This document shows positions 24,953 to 34,076 of a DNA stretch of 64,000 bases, one piece after another (position 1 is the stretch's first letter; the number at the start of each line of letters is the position of its first letter). A program made the translations under genes and the position numbers. Under the pieces are notes generated by a model. That model was given only the letters and a program-made list of their open reading frames with translations, ran no database searches and was not told the origin of the DNA. Source of the stretch: JAIBJN01 sp963842305 (GTDB taxonomy: Bacteria; Actinomycetota; Thermoleophilia; Gaiellales; Gaiellaceae). The DNA lies in the NCBI GenBank assembly GCA_963842305.1, contig CAWJFW010000005.1, forward strand, positions 434,001 through 498,000, given 5' to 3'.

Positions 24953-25928
24953 GCGCCTCCCGGTCGTCGTCTTCACCGGCTTCCTCGGGAGCGGCAAGAC
25001 GACGCTCCTCTCCCGCCTGCTCGGGCGGCCCGAGCTCGGCGAGACGGCGGTGATCGTGAACGAGCTCGGCGAGGTGGCGATCGACCACCACCTCCTCCGC
25101 CGCGTCGACGAGCGCACCGTGCTCCTCGGCAACGGCTGCCTCTGCTGCACGCTCCGGGGCGACCTCGCGGACGAGCTGCGCGACCTGTTGAGCCGGCGTA
25201 CGCGCGGCGAGATCCCGCCCTTCCGGCGGGTGCTCGTCGAGACGACGGGGCTCGCGGATCCCGACGCCCGTCCTGAACACCATCCTCACCGAGCCGGTCG
25301 TGCAGCACCACTACGAGCCGGGTGCCGTCATCGCGACCGTCGACGCGCTCAACGGCAACGGGCAGCTCGACCGGGAGGAGGAGACGCTGAAGCAGGTCCT
25401 CGTCGCCGACCGCCTCGTCGTCACGAAGGCGGACGTCGCCGAGCGGAGCGCCGTCGACGACCTCGAGGAGCGGCTGCGCGGCCTCAACCCGGCCGCCGAT
25501 CTGCTGGAGGCGTCCTTCGGCGAAGCGGACCCCGCGCTCCTCCTCGCGCCCGGCAACCTCGACCCGCGTCGGCTCCGGCTGCCGGCGGAGCCGCTTCACC
25601 CGGACGTGCATCCCTTCGTGCTCTTCCTCGACCGGCCCGTGGACTGGACGGCGTTCGGAATCTGGCTCACGATGCTGCTCGGAAGCCGCGGAGCGGACGT
25701 CCTGCGCGTGAAGGGGCTCCTGAACGTGGGCGCCCCCGGCCCGGTGGTCCTGAACGGCGTCCAGCACGTCGTCCATCCGCCCGAGCACCTCGACGCCTGG
25801 CCCGACGAAGACCACCGCTCGCGCATCGTCTTCATCGCCCGCGGCATCGGCAAGCGCGAGGTCGAGGAGTCGCTGGCGGCCTTCGACGCCGCCGCGCGCG
25901 GCGGCCCATCATTCCGAAGCGATTCTAG
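24945..25928 (+). CDS. CobW/COG0523 family metallochaperone GTPase, frameshifted
   Basis: About 327 residues. Walker A VVFTGFLGSGKTTLL at residue 7, the CxCC metal motif GNGCLCCTLRGD near residue 65, VETTGLADP and the NKxD-like VVTKADVAE are all present, with the C-terminal CobW domain SRGADVLRVKGLLN. These GTPases deliver zinc or other metals to enzymes. One extra base near 25271 breaks the frame (should read ADPTPVLNTILTEPVVQHH), and near 25900 a second change is needed to reach the TAG at 25926. Several neighbours (hydantoinase, deacetylase, M20 hydrolase, 8-oxoguanine deaminase) are metalloenzymes that would need such loading. Confidence 0.82.
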   Translation: MAERLPVVVFTGFLGSGKTTLLSRLLGRPELGETAVIVNELGEVAIDHHLLRRVDERTVLLGNGCLCCTLRGDLADELRDLLSRRTRGEIPPFRRVLVETTGLADPDARPEHHPHRAGRAAPLRAGCRHRDRRRAQRQRAARPGGGDAEAGPRRRPPRRHEGGRRRAERRRRPRGAAARPQPGRRSAGGVLRRSGPRAPPRARQPRPASAPAAGGAASPGRASLRALPRPARGLDGVRNLAHDAARKPRSGRPAREGAPERGRPRPGGPERRPARRPSARAPRRLARRRPPLAHRLHRPRHRQARGRGVAGGLRRRRARRPIIPKRF

Positions 25929-26883
25929 GCGGACAGCACCTCCTCGAGCAGGCGCCGAACCTGCGCGGGCTTGGGCTCGCGGCTCATGGGCACGAGCCCG
26001 ATCCGCTCGCCCGGCTCGAGCTCGAGGCGTTCCAAGCTGCTCGCGGCAGTCGGCCGGCGTGCCCGCGACCGCCCAGTCCGCGACGATCTCGTCGGGCACC
26101 AGCGCGGCTTGGGAAGCGCCGGGCTGCGAGATGCCGGCGGTAGTCGTAGGAGGCCCGGATCTGCTCGGCGGCCTCGCGCTCCACAGGAGTCAGCTCGGCG
26201 GGACTGGGGATGGCGGAGCGAGCGCGCGACGTAGGCCTTGACGTCCTCGCGCGCCTGCGCCGGATCGTCCGCCGCGGCGATCGGCACCCACCAGACGACC
26301 TCGAATCGCTCGGAGGGGCCGCCCGCCCGGAGGCGCGACCGGGCGGCCTCGAGCTGGCGGGGATGGAGGCCGACGACCGCCAGGCAGCCGTCGCCGATGC
26401 GACCCGCAAGCTCGAGCATTCGCGGGCCGCTCGCGCCCACGAGGAACGGGATGCGGCGGCTGCCCGCCGCCGTAGCCGAGGCCGCCCTCGCCGCCTGCCC
26501 AGTACCTTCGCACCTCCGCCACGGTGCGCTCCAGCTCCGCGAGCCGCGCCGGCCTGGCGCCGACCGTGCGCACGGCGCTCGCGCCGAGGCCGAGCCCGAG
26601 GGCGGCGCGCCCGCCCGAGAGCTCCTGGAGCGTCATGAGGGCGCTCGCCGTCACCGCGGGGTGGCGCGAGATCGGGTTCGTGACCGCGGGCCCGAGGCGG
26701 ATCCGGCCAGTCCGCTCGGCGGCGGCGCCGAGGAGGACGTAGAGCTCGCGCCAGAGCACCGGCGAGTCGCCCGCCCAGATGCCGCCGAGGCCGGCCGCCT
26801 CGGCGAGCTCGACGCACTCGAGGAGGCCGTGCGGCGCCTCGGTCCCGTACACGACGAGGTCGATTGCCGCCGCGGTCAGGCAT
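25925..26883 (-). CDS. LLM-class (luciferase-like, F420 or FMN) oxidoreductase, copy 2, heavily frameshifted
   Basis: The joined text is a bacterial luciferase-like monooxygenase: LAEAAGLGGIWAGDSPVLWRELY, RIRLGPAVTNPISRHPAVTASALMTLQELSGGRAALGLGLG, then FLVGASGPRMLELAGRIGDGCLAVVG and a C-terminal DEIVADWAVAGTPADCREQL. The AVTNP block and G-rich LGLG turn are the cofactor-binding parts of the F420-dependent branch. Five single-base insertions relative to an intact frame lie between 26870 and 26030. ATG at 26883 overlaps the end of copy 1. With F420 genes at 52-57 kb, F420 is a plausible cofactor. Confidence 0.65.
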
Positions 26884-27858
26884 GCGGCAGCACCTCGCGC
26901 GCCAGGAGCTCGAGCGTCCGCATGGCGTCGCGCTGAGGGAGGCCCGGCCACTGGACGCGAACGACGAGCTCGGTGATGCCGATCGTGCGCAGGGCATCGA
27001 CTTGCGCCAGGACCGTCTCGGGCGCCCCGAGGAGGAAGCGGCCGGCGTGGAGCACGTCCCACTCCTGCCGAAGCGTGTCCGTGGGCGGGAGGACGTCACT
27101 CTGTCCCCAGGCACGTAGGTCTGGTACTTGCGGGCCAGGTGCGGGCGTGCGATCTCGAACGCCTCGTCGTCGGTCGGCGCCACACAGGCTTCGCGAAGCA
27201 TGGGCAGCTCCTCCGGCTCGGAGCCGCGCTCGGCGCGGAAGAGCGAAAGCTGGCGCTCCACCTCCGCGAGCGCCGCATGCGGGTTCACGAACCACGTGTC
27301 GGCGAGGCGCGCCGCGCGCCGCACGGCGGCGTCGCCGTTCGCCGCCATCCAGATCGGGGGCCGCGGCGACTGAACCGGCCGGGGCGCGAGGCTGGCGCGC
27401 TCCAGGCGGTAGCCCTGCCCCTCTGCCGTCACCTCGTCGCCCTCGAGCAGCCGCCGAACAACCTCGAGCTTCTCGACGAAGATGCCGCCCGCCGTTCCGG
27501 TGCGCCGAACGCGGCGGTCTCCTCGGAGCGGTAGCCGAGGCCGACGCCGAGCACGAAGCGGCCGCCCGTGATCACGTCCAGCGTCGCCGCCTGCTCGGCG
27601 ACCTCGACAGGATTCAGGAGCGGGAGGAGGAGGATTCCGGCTCCGACCCGCATGTCGCCCGTCTCGGCCGCGAGGCGTCCGAGCAGCGGCACCGGCTGGA
27701 GCATCTGGAACGGCGCCGGCAGGAAGTGCTGGCCGGCGAAGACCGAGTGGAACCCGGCGTCGCGCACGAAGCGCACCTGCTCGAGGTGCTCTGCGAGGCG
27801 GGCTGACAGGATCCTCCTCGGCCGGGTGCTGCGCCGATACGAAGAGACCGAAGCGCAC
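26876..27858 (-). CDS. LLM-class (luciferase-like) oxidoreductase, copy 1, frameshifted
   Basis: About 327 residues. VRFGLFVSAQHP opens from GTG 27858; conserved blocks are EQVRFVRDAGFHSVFAGQHFL, MRVGAGILLLPLLNPVEVAEQAATLDVITGGRFVLGVGLGY, EKLEVVRRLLEGDEVTAEG and PPIWMAANGDAAVRRAARLADTWFVNPH, ending REVLPHA. Frames change near 27815 (one extra base), near 27490 (one missing) and near 27110 (one missing). It is a flavin- or F420-dependent hydride-transfer or monooxygenase enzyme of unknown substrate, co-transcribed with copy 2 and with the two acyl-CoA dehydrogenases. Confidence 0.68.
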
Positions 27859-27870
27859 GCGGCGGACGGC

Positions 27871-29031
27871 TCAGTAGGAGCGCGGCATGCTCGAGAACGT
27901 GCTGGCCGAGGTAGGCGAGGATGAGGTTGTTCGAGACGGGAGCGATCGTGTAGAGGCGGGTCTCGCGGAACTTGCGCTCGACGTCGTACTCCGCCGCGAA
28001 GCCCCAGCCGCCGTGGGTGTCCAGGCAGGCATTCGCCGCCGCCCAGGACGCCTCGGAGGCGAGGAGCTTCGCCATGTTCGCCTCCGCACCCGGCCGGCTC
28101 GCCCTGCTCGAAGAGCCAGGCCGCCTTGTAGCGCATGAGGTCGGCCGCCTCGATGGCCGCGTGCGCCCTCGCGACCGGGAACTGGACGCCCTGGTTCGCG
28201 CCGATCGGCCGACCGAAGACCTCCCGCTCCGAGGCGTAGCGTGCGGCCTTCTCGACGAACCAGCGGCCGTCGCCGATGCACTCCGCCGCGATGAGCACGC
28301 GCTCGGCGTTCATCCCGTCGAGGATGTAGCGGAAGCCCTGCCCCTCTTCGCCGACGAGCGCGTCGGCCGGGAGCTCGACGCCGTCGAGGAACACCTCGGT
28401 CGTCGCGTGGTTCATCATCGTTCGGAGCGGCCGGATCGTGAGCGCGTCCCCGGCGGCCTTCATGTCGACGAGGAAGACGGAGAGGCCGTCGCTCCGCTTC
28501 TCGACCTCGTCGAGCGGCGTCGTCCGTGCGAGCAGAAGCATGAGGTCGGAGTAGAGGGCGCGCGAGGTGAAGACCTTCTGGCCGTTGACGACGTAGCCGC
28601 CGTCGACCCGCTCGGCCGTGGTCTGGATGCGCGTCGTGTCGGAGCCCGACGGTCGGCTCCGTGACGCCGAAGGCCTGGAGCCGGAGCTCCCCGGCGGCGA
28701 TCCTCGGCAGGTAGCGCCCCTTCTGCTCGTCGCTCCCGTGCCGGAGGAGCGTGCCCATCGTGTACATCTGGGCGTGGCAGGCGCCCGCGTTTCCTCCCGA
28801 GGCGTTGATCTCCTCGAGGATGACGCTGGCGGCCGTCAGCCCGAGGCCCGCGCCGCCGTACTCCTCCGGGATCAGCGCGGCGAGCCAGCCGCCGTCGGTG
28901 AGCGCCTGGACGAACTCCTCCGGATAGCGGTCGGGCTCGAGCGAGCGCCAGTACTCGCCGGGGAAGCCGGCGCAGAGGTCGCGGACGGCGGTGCGGATCT
29001 CCGTCAGCTCGTCGGGGAGCGAGAACTCCAC
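27871..29031 (-). CDS. Acyl-CoA dehydrogenase, copy 1, frameshifted
   Basis: About 386 residues. N-terminal helix domain with IPEEYGGAGLGLTAASVILEEI, the FAD-side AFGVTEP block, GQKVFTSRALYSDLMLLLART, and the C-terminal ASEREVFGRPIGANQGVQFPVA and GGWGFAAEYDVERKFRETRLYTIAPVSNN. The end VLEMPRSY is close to the family's usual end. One extra base near 28650 (should read VGSDTTRIQTTAERVDGGY), one near 28100 (GAEANMAKLLASE) and one near 27893. Oxidises an acyl-CoA to the enoyl-CoA with FAD. GTG at 29031 lies across the stop of the upstream paralogue. Confidence 0.78.
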   Translation of the reverse strand: MEFSLPDELTEIRTAVRDLCAGFPGEYWRSLEPDRYPEEFVQALTDGGWLAALIPEEYGGAGLGLTAASVILEEINASGGNAGACHAQMYTMGTLLRHGSDEQKGRYLPRIAAGELRLQAFGVTEPTVGLRHDAHPDHGRAGRRRLRRQRPEGLHLARPLLRPHASARTDDAARRGREAERRPLRLPRRHEGRRGRAHDPAAPNDDEPRDDRGVPRRRRAPGRRARRRRGAGLPLHPRRDERRARAHRGGVHRRRPLVRREGRTLRLGAGGLRSADRREPGRPVPGREGARGHRGGRPHALQGGLALRAGRAGRVRRRTWRSSSPPRRPGRRRMPAWTPTAAGASRRSTTSSASSARPASTRSLPSRTTSSSPTSASTFSSMPRSY

Positions 29032-29032
29032 G

Positions 29033-30209
29033 TCAGGCCTCGTAGCGCTCCAGCAGGCGGCGGGCGATGAGGAGCTGCTGGATCTCGTTCGAGCCCTCGC
29101 CGAGGATGAGCACGGGAGCGTCTCGGTAGATGCGCTCGACGACGAACTCCTGCGAGTAGCCGTAGCCGCCGTGGATCCGCATCGCCTCGAGCGCGACCTC
29201 CTCGGCCGTCTCGGTCGCGAAGAGCTTGGCCATACCGGCCTCCAGGTCGGCGCGCTCGCCGGCGTCCTTCCTGGCCGCGGCCTCGAGCATGAGAAGCCGC
29301 GAGGCCTCGATCTTCGTCGCCATCTGCGCCAGCTTGAGCTGGATCGCCTGATGGTGGGCGATCGGCTTTCCGAACGCCTCCCGCTCCTGGGCGTAGCGGA
29401 TCGCGGCCTCGAACGCCGCCTGTGCGATTCCCACGGCCCGGGCCGCGATGTTCACGCGCCCGAGCTCGATTCCGCCCATGAACTGCTTGAAGCCGAGTCC
29501 CTCCTCGCCGCCCAGCACGGACGCCGCCGGCGCGCGGAAGCCGTCGAACACGAGCTCCGTCGACTCGACGCCCTTGTACCCGAGCTTCTTGAGCGGGCGG
29601 GAGACCGTCAGGCCCGGCTGCTCGTGGACGTCGGGCTCCTTCTCGATGATGAAGGCCGTCATGCCCCGGTGGGGCGGGTCGGCGTCGGGGTCGGTCTTCG
29701 CGAGCAGCATGACGCCGCTCGAGCGCAGGCCGTTGGTGGCCCACATCTTCTGGCCGGTGACGACGTACTCGTCTCCCTCGCGCACGGCCCGCGTGCGGAT
29801 CGCCTGGACGTCGGAGCCGGCGTGCGGCTCGGTCATCGAGTAGGCGAAGTGCAGCTCGCCGGTGGCCATGCGCGGGAGGTAGCGGCGACGCTGCTCCTCC
29901 GTTCCGTGGGCCCCGATCATCCACGCGGAGATGAAGTGCGTGTTGAGCACGCCGGAGAGGCTCATCCAACCCGCGCGAGAGCTCGACCTGGATGCGGGCG
30001 TACGTCGAGAGGTCGAGGCCGAGCCCGCCGTACGCCTCCGGGATCGTGACGCCGAAGAGGCCGAGCTCCTTCATCGTCTCGACGAGCGCCGTGGGGTATT
30101 CGTCGGCGTGCTCGAGCTCCGAGGCGACCGGCATGACGTCGCGCTCGACGAATTCCCGGATCGTCGCGACGATCTCTCGTTGCTCGGCGCTTTCCGCCGT
30201 CGCTGCCAT
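29033..30209 (-). CDS. Acyl-CoA dehydrogenase, copy 2, frameshifted
   Basis: About 391 residues. IPEAYGGLGLDLSTYARIQVELSRG, FAYSMTEPHAGSDVQAIRT, GQKMWATNG, QFMGGIELGRVNIAARAVGIAQAAF, AQEREAFGKPIAHHQAIQLKLAQMA and the closing LGEGSNEIQQLLIARRLLERYEA are textbook acyl-CoA dehydrogenase blocks. A single extra base near 29967 breaks SRGWMSLSGVLNTHFIS. The start ATG shares its first base pair with the end of the PrpD gene stop (TGATG). Two adjacent dehydrogenases may act on different acyl-CoAs or as a heteromer. Confidence 0.83.
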
Positions 30210-31604
30210 CAGGCGGGCGTTCGCTCGAGCGCGGCGGCGGCGAGCGGCGCGAGGGCCGCCCGCAGGTCGTCCTGCTCCTCGAGGGCGATGACGGCCTCCT
30301 CGAGCGTCTCCACGGCATCCGGCTCGAGCGCAAGCCCGGCGTTCTCGCGGTACTTCTCCCGCACTTCGCCGGGCGTCATCGGGTTCTCGGGGCCGCCGCG
30401 CTGGTGCGGCAGGTCGGCCTCGAGTGTGCGCCCGTCCCGCGTCGTGATGCGAACGCCGCCGGGAAAGGCGGCCGGATAGGTCGGGTAGTCCTTCGTCTCG
30501 TAGCGGACGCGCTGGGCGAGCTCGAGCACACGGGGATCGCGGATCGCGTCGTCGGCGTAGGTCGTGACGCCGCAGCGGCCGTGGACGACCATCGCGGCCG
30601 CTGAGTACTGGAGGCTGAACTTCGCCTCGTACGTGGTGCGGGGAGCGACCTTCTTGTCCGCCGGCTCGAGCACGAGGTCGACTCCCGCCGCCGGCACGGT
30701 GACGACGATCTCCTCGACGTCGTCGGGGAGGAGGCCGCCCGCGCCGGCCTCGGCCGTCGCGCCCACCGCGCCGTGCATGAAGTGGCAGGCGGGGTACGGC
30801 TTGAAGGCGATCCGGGGGGTCTCCCAGCGGGATCCCAGGTCGGCAAGCTGGGCATCCAGGTCGATCTCGTCCTTCCCGGCGTCGAGGAAGGCGTGGTAGA
30901 GCCCGAACTTCCCCTCGAAGATGCTGGGCGGGCCCTCGGCCCCGTGCGCGGCGAGGCGGGCGGCGACGAGGCCGCCGTGGGCGGCCCAGGCCGGGTGGAT
31001 GGGCTTCGTCGCCGTGCCGTCCTCGAGATACGCGAACACGCCCGACGCGAGCGAGCCGGCGATCCCGAGGGCGCTCGCCGCCCGTCCGGAGTCCAGCCCG
31101 CCCAGGCGCGCGGCCGCAGCGGTCGCGCCGAAGATCCCGCAGACAGCAGTGGGGTGGAACCCGCGCGCATGGAAGCGGCCGGAGGCGGCCATGCCGACGC
31201 GGGTGACAACCTCGTTCGCGGCGACGATCGCCGCGAGCGCGTCACGCCCGGATGCTCCGCCGGCCTCCGCCACCGCGAGCGAGGCAGGGCAGGTGACGAC
31301 GCTCACGTGGGCGATCGAGTCCGAGTGGGTGTCGTCGAAGTCGAGGCCGTGGCAGAGCATCGCGTTCGCGAAGGCCGCGTTCGGGGCGGGCAGGCGCGGC
31401 CCGCCGATCGACGGTCGCCTGGTCGCCGCCGCCGAGCTCGGCCATCGTCTCGCGCCCTTCGGTGGCGACGCCGAGCGCCGCGGCGGCGAGGCCGCAACCG
31501 AGGGTGTCGAGCAGGTGGAGCTTGGCCGCCTCCGCGACCTCGGGCGGAACCTCGTCCAGCACGAGGCCCGTGGACCATTCCGCAAGCCTGCGCGCGGCCG
31601 TCAT
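30209..31604 (-). CDS. MmgE/PrpD family protein, frameshifted
   Basis: About 464 residues. MTAARRLAEWSTGLVLDEVPPEVAEAAKLHLLDTLGCGLA is the standard opening, followed by ANAMLCHGLDFDDTHSDSIAHVSVV, GMAASGRFHARGFHPTAVCGIFGA, IHPAWAAHGGLVAARLA and FKPYPACHFMHGAV. The family contains 2-methylcitrate dehydratase, iminodisuccinate epimerase and cis-aconitate decarboxylase, so a dehydration or decarboxylation of a tricarboxylate-like acid is possible. One extra base near 31400 separates the N-terminus from the rest (should read ATIGGPRLPAPNAAFANA). Coupled to the MaoC gene 2 bp upstream. Confidence 0.82.
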
Positions 31605-31605
31605 C

Positions 31606-32136
31606 TCAGATGGTCCAGTCCGCGTCGGTGCCCGGAAAGGAGTCCTCGACCTCGGGGGCCTCGCGCTTGTAGACCATGAACGTCCTCTGGAACTCGATCA
31701 CGACCTCGCGCCGTTGGTTCACGCCGCGGGAGCGCATCGTGACGATGCCGACGGTCGGGTTCGAGCTCGACTCGCGCAGGTCCATGATCTCGCTCTCCGC
31801 CCACAGCGTGTCGCCGGCGAAGACCGGGTGGGGGAGCTTGATGTCCGTCCACGAGAGGTTCGCTGTCGCGTTCTCGCTCGTGTCGGGGACCGTCATGCCG
31901 GTGACGAGCGCGAGCGTGAACGTGCTGTTGACGAGGGGTCGCCCGAAGCGGGTTCGCGCCGCGAAGGGGACGTTGAAGTGCACCTGGTTCGTGTTCATGG
32001 TCAAGCACGTGAACCAGACGTTGTCCGTCTCGGTGATCGTGCGGCCGAAGCGGCTGCGAAAGACGTCGCCGACCTCGAAGTCTTCGTAGAACCTGCCGCG
32101 CCACGCCTTGGGCGCCGCCTCGCGCTCTGTCGTCAT
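31606..32136 (-). CDS. MaoC-family dehydratase (mesaconyl-CoA hydratase-like)
   Basis: 176 residues with one hot-dog fold. YEDFEVGDVFRSRFGRTITETDNVWFTCLTMNTNQVHFN is the enlarged N-terminal pattern of the MaoC branch that hydrates mesaconyl-CoA and methylmalyl-CoA type substrates; the Asp and the His of NQVHFN are the usual catalytic pair. FGRPLVNSTFTLALVTGMTVPD and LPHPVFAGDTLWAESEI complete the fold. Located between an HpcH lyase (4-bp overlap) and a PrpD gene. No frame break. Confidence 0.82.
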   Translation of the reverse strand: MTTEREAAPKAWRGRFYEDFEVGDVFRSRFGRTITETDNVWFTCLTMNTNQVHFNVPFAARTRFGRPLVNSTFTLALVTGMTVPDTSENATANLSWTDIKLPHPVFAGDTLWAESEIMDLRESSSNPTVGIVTMRSRGVNQRREVVIEFQRTFMVYKREAPEVEDSFPGTDADWTI

Positions 32137-32978
32137 TCGGAAACGCTCCTTTCGGTCTCGGCCAGGACCCGCCTGGCCCGCTCGACAACCGGGAGGTCGA
32201 TCATCTCGCCGTCGAGCGCGATGACGCCCCGCCCGTCCTCGAGTGCGTGCTCGTAGGCCGCGACCACGCGGCGGGCGCGCGCCTGCTCCTCCTTCGTCGG
32301 CGAGAAAACTCGGTTGACGATCTCGACCTGGGCCGGGTGGATGCAGGCCTTCCCGCGGAAGCCGAGCGAGCGGGCGAGACGCGCCTCGGCCTCGAGGCCC
32401 GCGTCGTCGCGGATCTCCAGGTGCACGATGTCGAAGGGGCTCCGGATGCCGGCCGCCGCCGAGTCGAGGACGAGCTGCGAGCGGGCGTAGAGCACCTCCT
32501 GGCCGTCCGTGCGTGCCTCGAGGCCGAGCTCGGCACCCAGGTCCACGGCACCGAGGAGAAGGCTCGCGACGCGCGGCAGGCCGGCAGTCTCGTAGGCCTG
32601 CCGAATGCCGAGCGCCGTCTCGACGATCGCGATCACCGGGGGGCCGTCCGACCCGAGCGCCGTCACCGCCTCCGGAGTCGCCTTCGGGAGGACGAGGGCG
32701 TCGAGCTCGAGGCCGCTGACAGCCTCCAGGTCGGCTTCCCAGTGCCCGGTCCCGACACCGTTCGGGCGCACGGACACGAGGCTTCGGGTGGCTGCGCTCT
32801 CGAGCACGCGCCTCGTAACGGCACGGGCGGCCTCCTTCTCGGCCGCGGGCACCGCGTCCTCGAGATCGGCGACGACCACATCCGCGCCCGCGGCGAGCGC
32901 TTTCTGCAGCTTCCGCTCCTCGTGGCCGGGCGCGAAGAGCAGGGAGCGGGCCGTTGCGAGCGACATCGAAGTTGACAT
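32133..32978 (-). CDS. HpcH/HpaI aldolase / citrate lyase beta-type (malyl- or citramalyl-CoA lyase-like)
   Basis: 281 residues. RSLLFAPGHEERKLQKALAAGADVVVADLEDAV holds the N-terminal metal-site pattern, SVRPNGVGTGHWEADLEAV the arginine, IVETALGIRQAYE the metal Glu, LLLGAVDLGAELG the Asp and GKACIHPAQVEIVNRVFSP the C-terminal lid. The family cleaves hydroxyacyl-CoAs such as malyl-, methylmalyl- or citramalyl-CoA. ATG at 32978 or 32966 are both possible; neither has a ribosome site and the dyad at 32985 is immediately upstream. First gene of the minus-strand operon 32978 to 25925. Confidence 0.82.
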   Translation of the reverse strand: MSTSMSLATARSLLFAPGHEERKLQKALAAGADVVVADLEDAVPAAEKEAARAVTRRVLESAATRSLVSVRPNGVGTGHWEADLEAVSGLELDALVLPKATPEAVTALGSDGPPVIAIVETALGIRQAYETAGLPRVASLLLGAVDLGAELGLEARTDGQEVLYARSQLVLDSAAAGIRSPFDIVHLEIRDDAGLEAEARLARSLGFRGKACIHPAQVEIVNRVFSPTKEEQARARRVVAAYEHALEDGRGVIALDGEMIDLPVVERARRVLAETERSVSE

Positions 32979-32984
32979 TGTTGC

Positions 32985-32999
32985 CGAAGTCAGACATAA
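32985..32999. promoter_or_regulatory. Regulatory dyad, site 4 of the GTC-N-GAC set
   Basis: CGAAGTCAGACATAA lies 7 bp from the HpcH lyase start and 37 bp from the dehydrogenase start, in the 57-bp divergent gap, so one bound dimer could control both the minus-strand operon (lyase to LLM genes) and the plus-strand operon (dehydrogenase, second hydantoinase). Confidence 0.58.
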
Positions 33000-33035
33000 A
33001 CACGGATTCCGTCCGGTGCGCAAGGAGGAGCAGCT

Positions 33036-34076
33036 GTGAAGGCTGTCGTGTTCCACGAGTTCGGGGGCTCCGAGGTGCTCCAACTCGAGGAATTGGACGA
33101 CCCGACTCCGGGGCGGGGCGAGGTCGCAATCGACATCGCCGCGTGTGCCCTCAACCACCTCGACGTCGACGTTCGCGAAGGCACCTCGCGGTTTCCCGTC
33201 GAGCCGCCCCACGTCCTCGGCCTCGAGGTGGTCGGACCGATCGCCGAGCTCGGCGAGGGCGTCGAGGGGTGGCAGGTCGGCGACCGCGTCATGCCGTACC
33301 TGATGGACACCTGCGGCCGCTGCCGTTTCTGCACGACCGGGAGGGAGTCGCTCTGCCTTGACGCCGGCTTCATCAGCTTCGCGCATTCAGGAGGCTATGC
33401 GGAGCGGCTCGTCTGCTCGGCTTCGCAGCTCGTGCGGGTTCCGGAGGAGGTCTCGGACGTCGAGGCGGCGGCAGTGCAGACCGCCTTCGCAACCGCCTGG
33501 CACATGCTCTTCACGCGCGGGGGGCTCCGCCCCGGCGAGACCGTGCTCGTCAACTCGGTGGGAAGCGGTATCGGCTCGGCTGCGGTGCAGCTCGCGCACA
33601 TGGCCGGCGCCTACGTGATCGGGAACTCGTCGGGCGACGACAAGCTGGCGCGGGCGGCGGAGCTCGGGATGGACGCCGGGGTCAACTACAAGAAGCAGGA
33701 CCTCGTGGCGGAGGTCATGCGCCTGACCGAGGACCGCGGCGTCGACCTCGTGTACGAGCACTGTGGCGGCGAGCTCTTCCAGATGGGGCTCGACTCGCTC
33801 TCGAAGGACGGGCGGCTCGTCATCTGCGGCGGCCACGCGGGCGAAGTCGTCCCCTTCGACATCATCCCGTTCTTCCGCGCGCAGAAGTCCGTCATCGGCT
33901 CGTTCGTCTACACGATGGCCGAGGTGGAGATCTGCCTCGAGCTCCTGCGCCGCGGTCGCATCGTCCCGCTCGTCCACCAGACCTTCACGCTCGAGAGGGC
34001 GAAGGATGCGATGGATCTGATGGAGAGCCGGGAGTTCTTCGGAAAGATCGTCCTGACCCCGGGGGATGGCGCATGA
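33036..34076 (+). CDS. Zinc-type medium-chain alcohol dehydrogenase / quinone oxidoreductase-like
   Basis: 346 residues. MKAVVFHEFGGSEVLQLEELDDP is the MDR start; GLEVVGPIAELGEGVEGWQVGDRVMPY, the structural-zinc cysteines in DTCGRCRFCTTGRESLCLD and the Rossmann motif NSVGSGIGSAAVQLAHMAG are intact. NAD(P)H-dependent oxidation or reduction of an alcohol, aldehyde or enone. GTG start at 33036 with a strong AAGGAGGA. The stop overlaps the second hyuA start by 4 bp. No frame break. Confidence 0.85.
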   Translation: MKAVVFHEFGGSEVLQLEELDDPTPGRGEVAIDIAACALNHLDVDVREGTSRFPVEPPHVLGLEVVGPIAELGEGVEGWQVGDRVMPYLMDTCGRCRFCTTGRESLCLDAGFISFAHSGGYAERLVCSASQLVRVPEEVSDVEAAAVQTAFATAWHMLFTRGGLRPGETVLVNSVGSGIGSAAVQLAHMAGAYVIGNSSGDDKLARAAELGMDAGVNYKKQDLVAEVMRLTEDRGVDLVYEHCGGELFQMGLDSLSKDGRLVICGGHAGEVVPFDIIPFFRAQKSVIGSFVYTMAEVEICLELLRRGRIVPLVHQTFTLERAKDAMDLMESREFFGKIVLTPGDGA

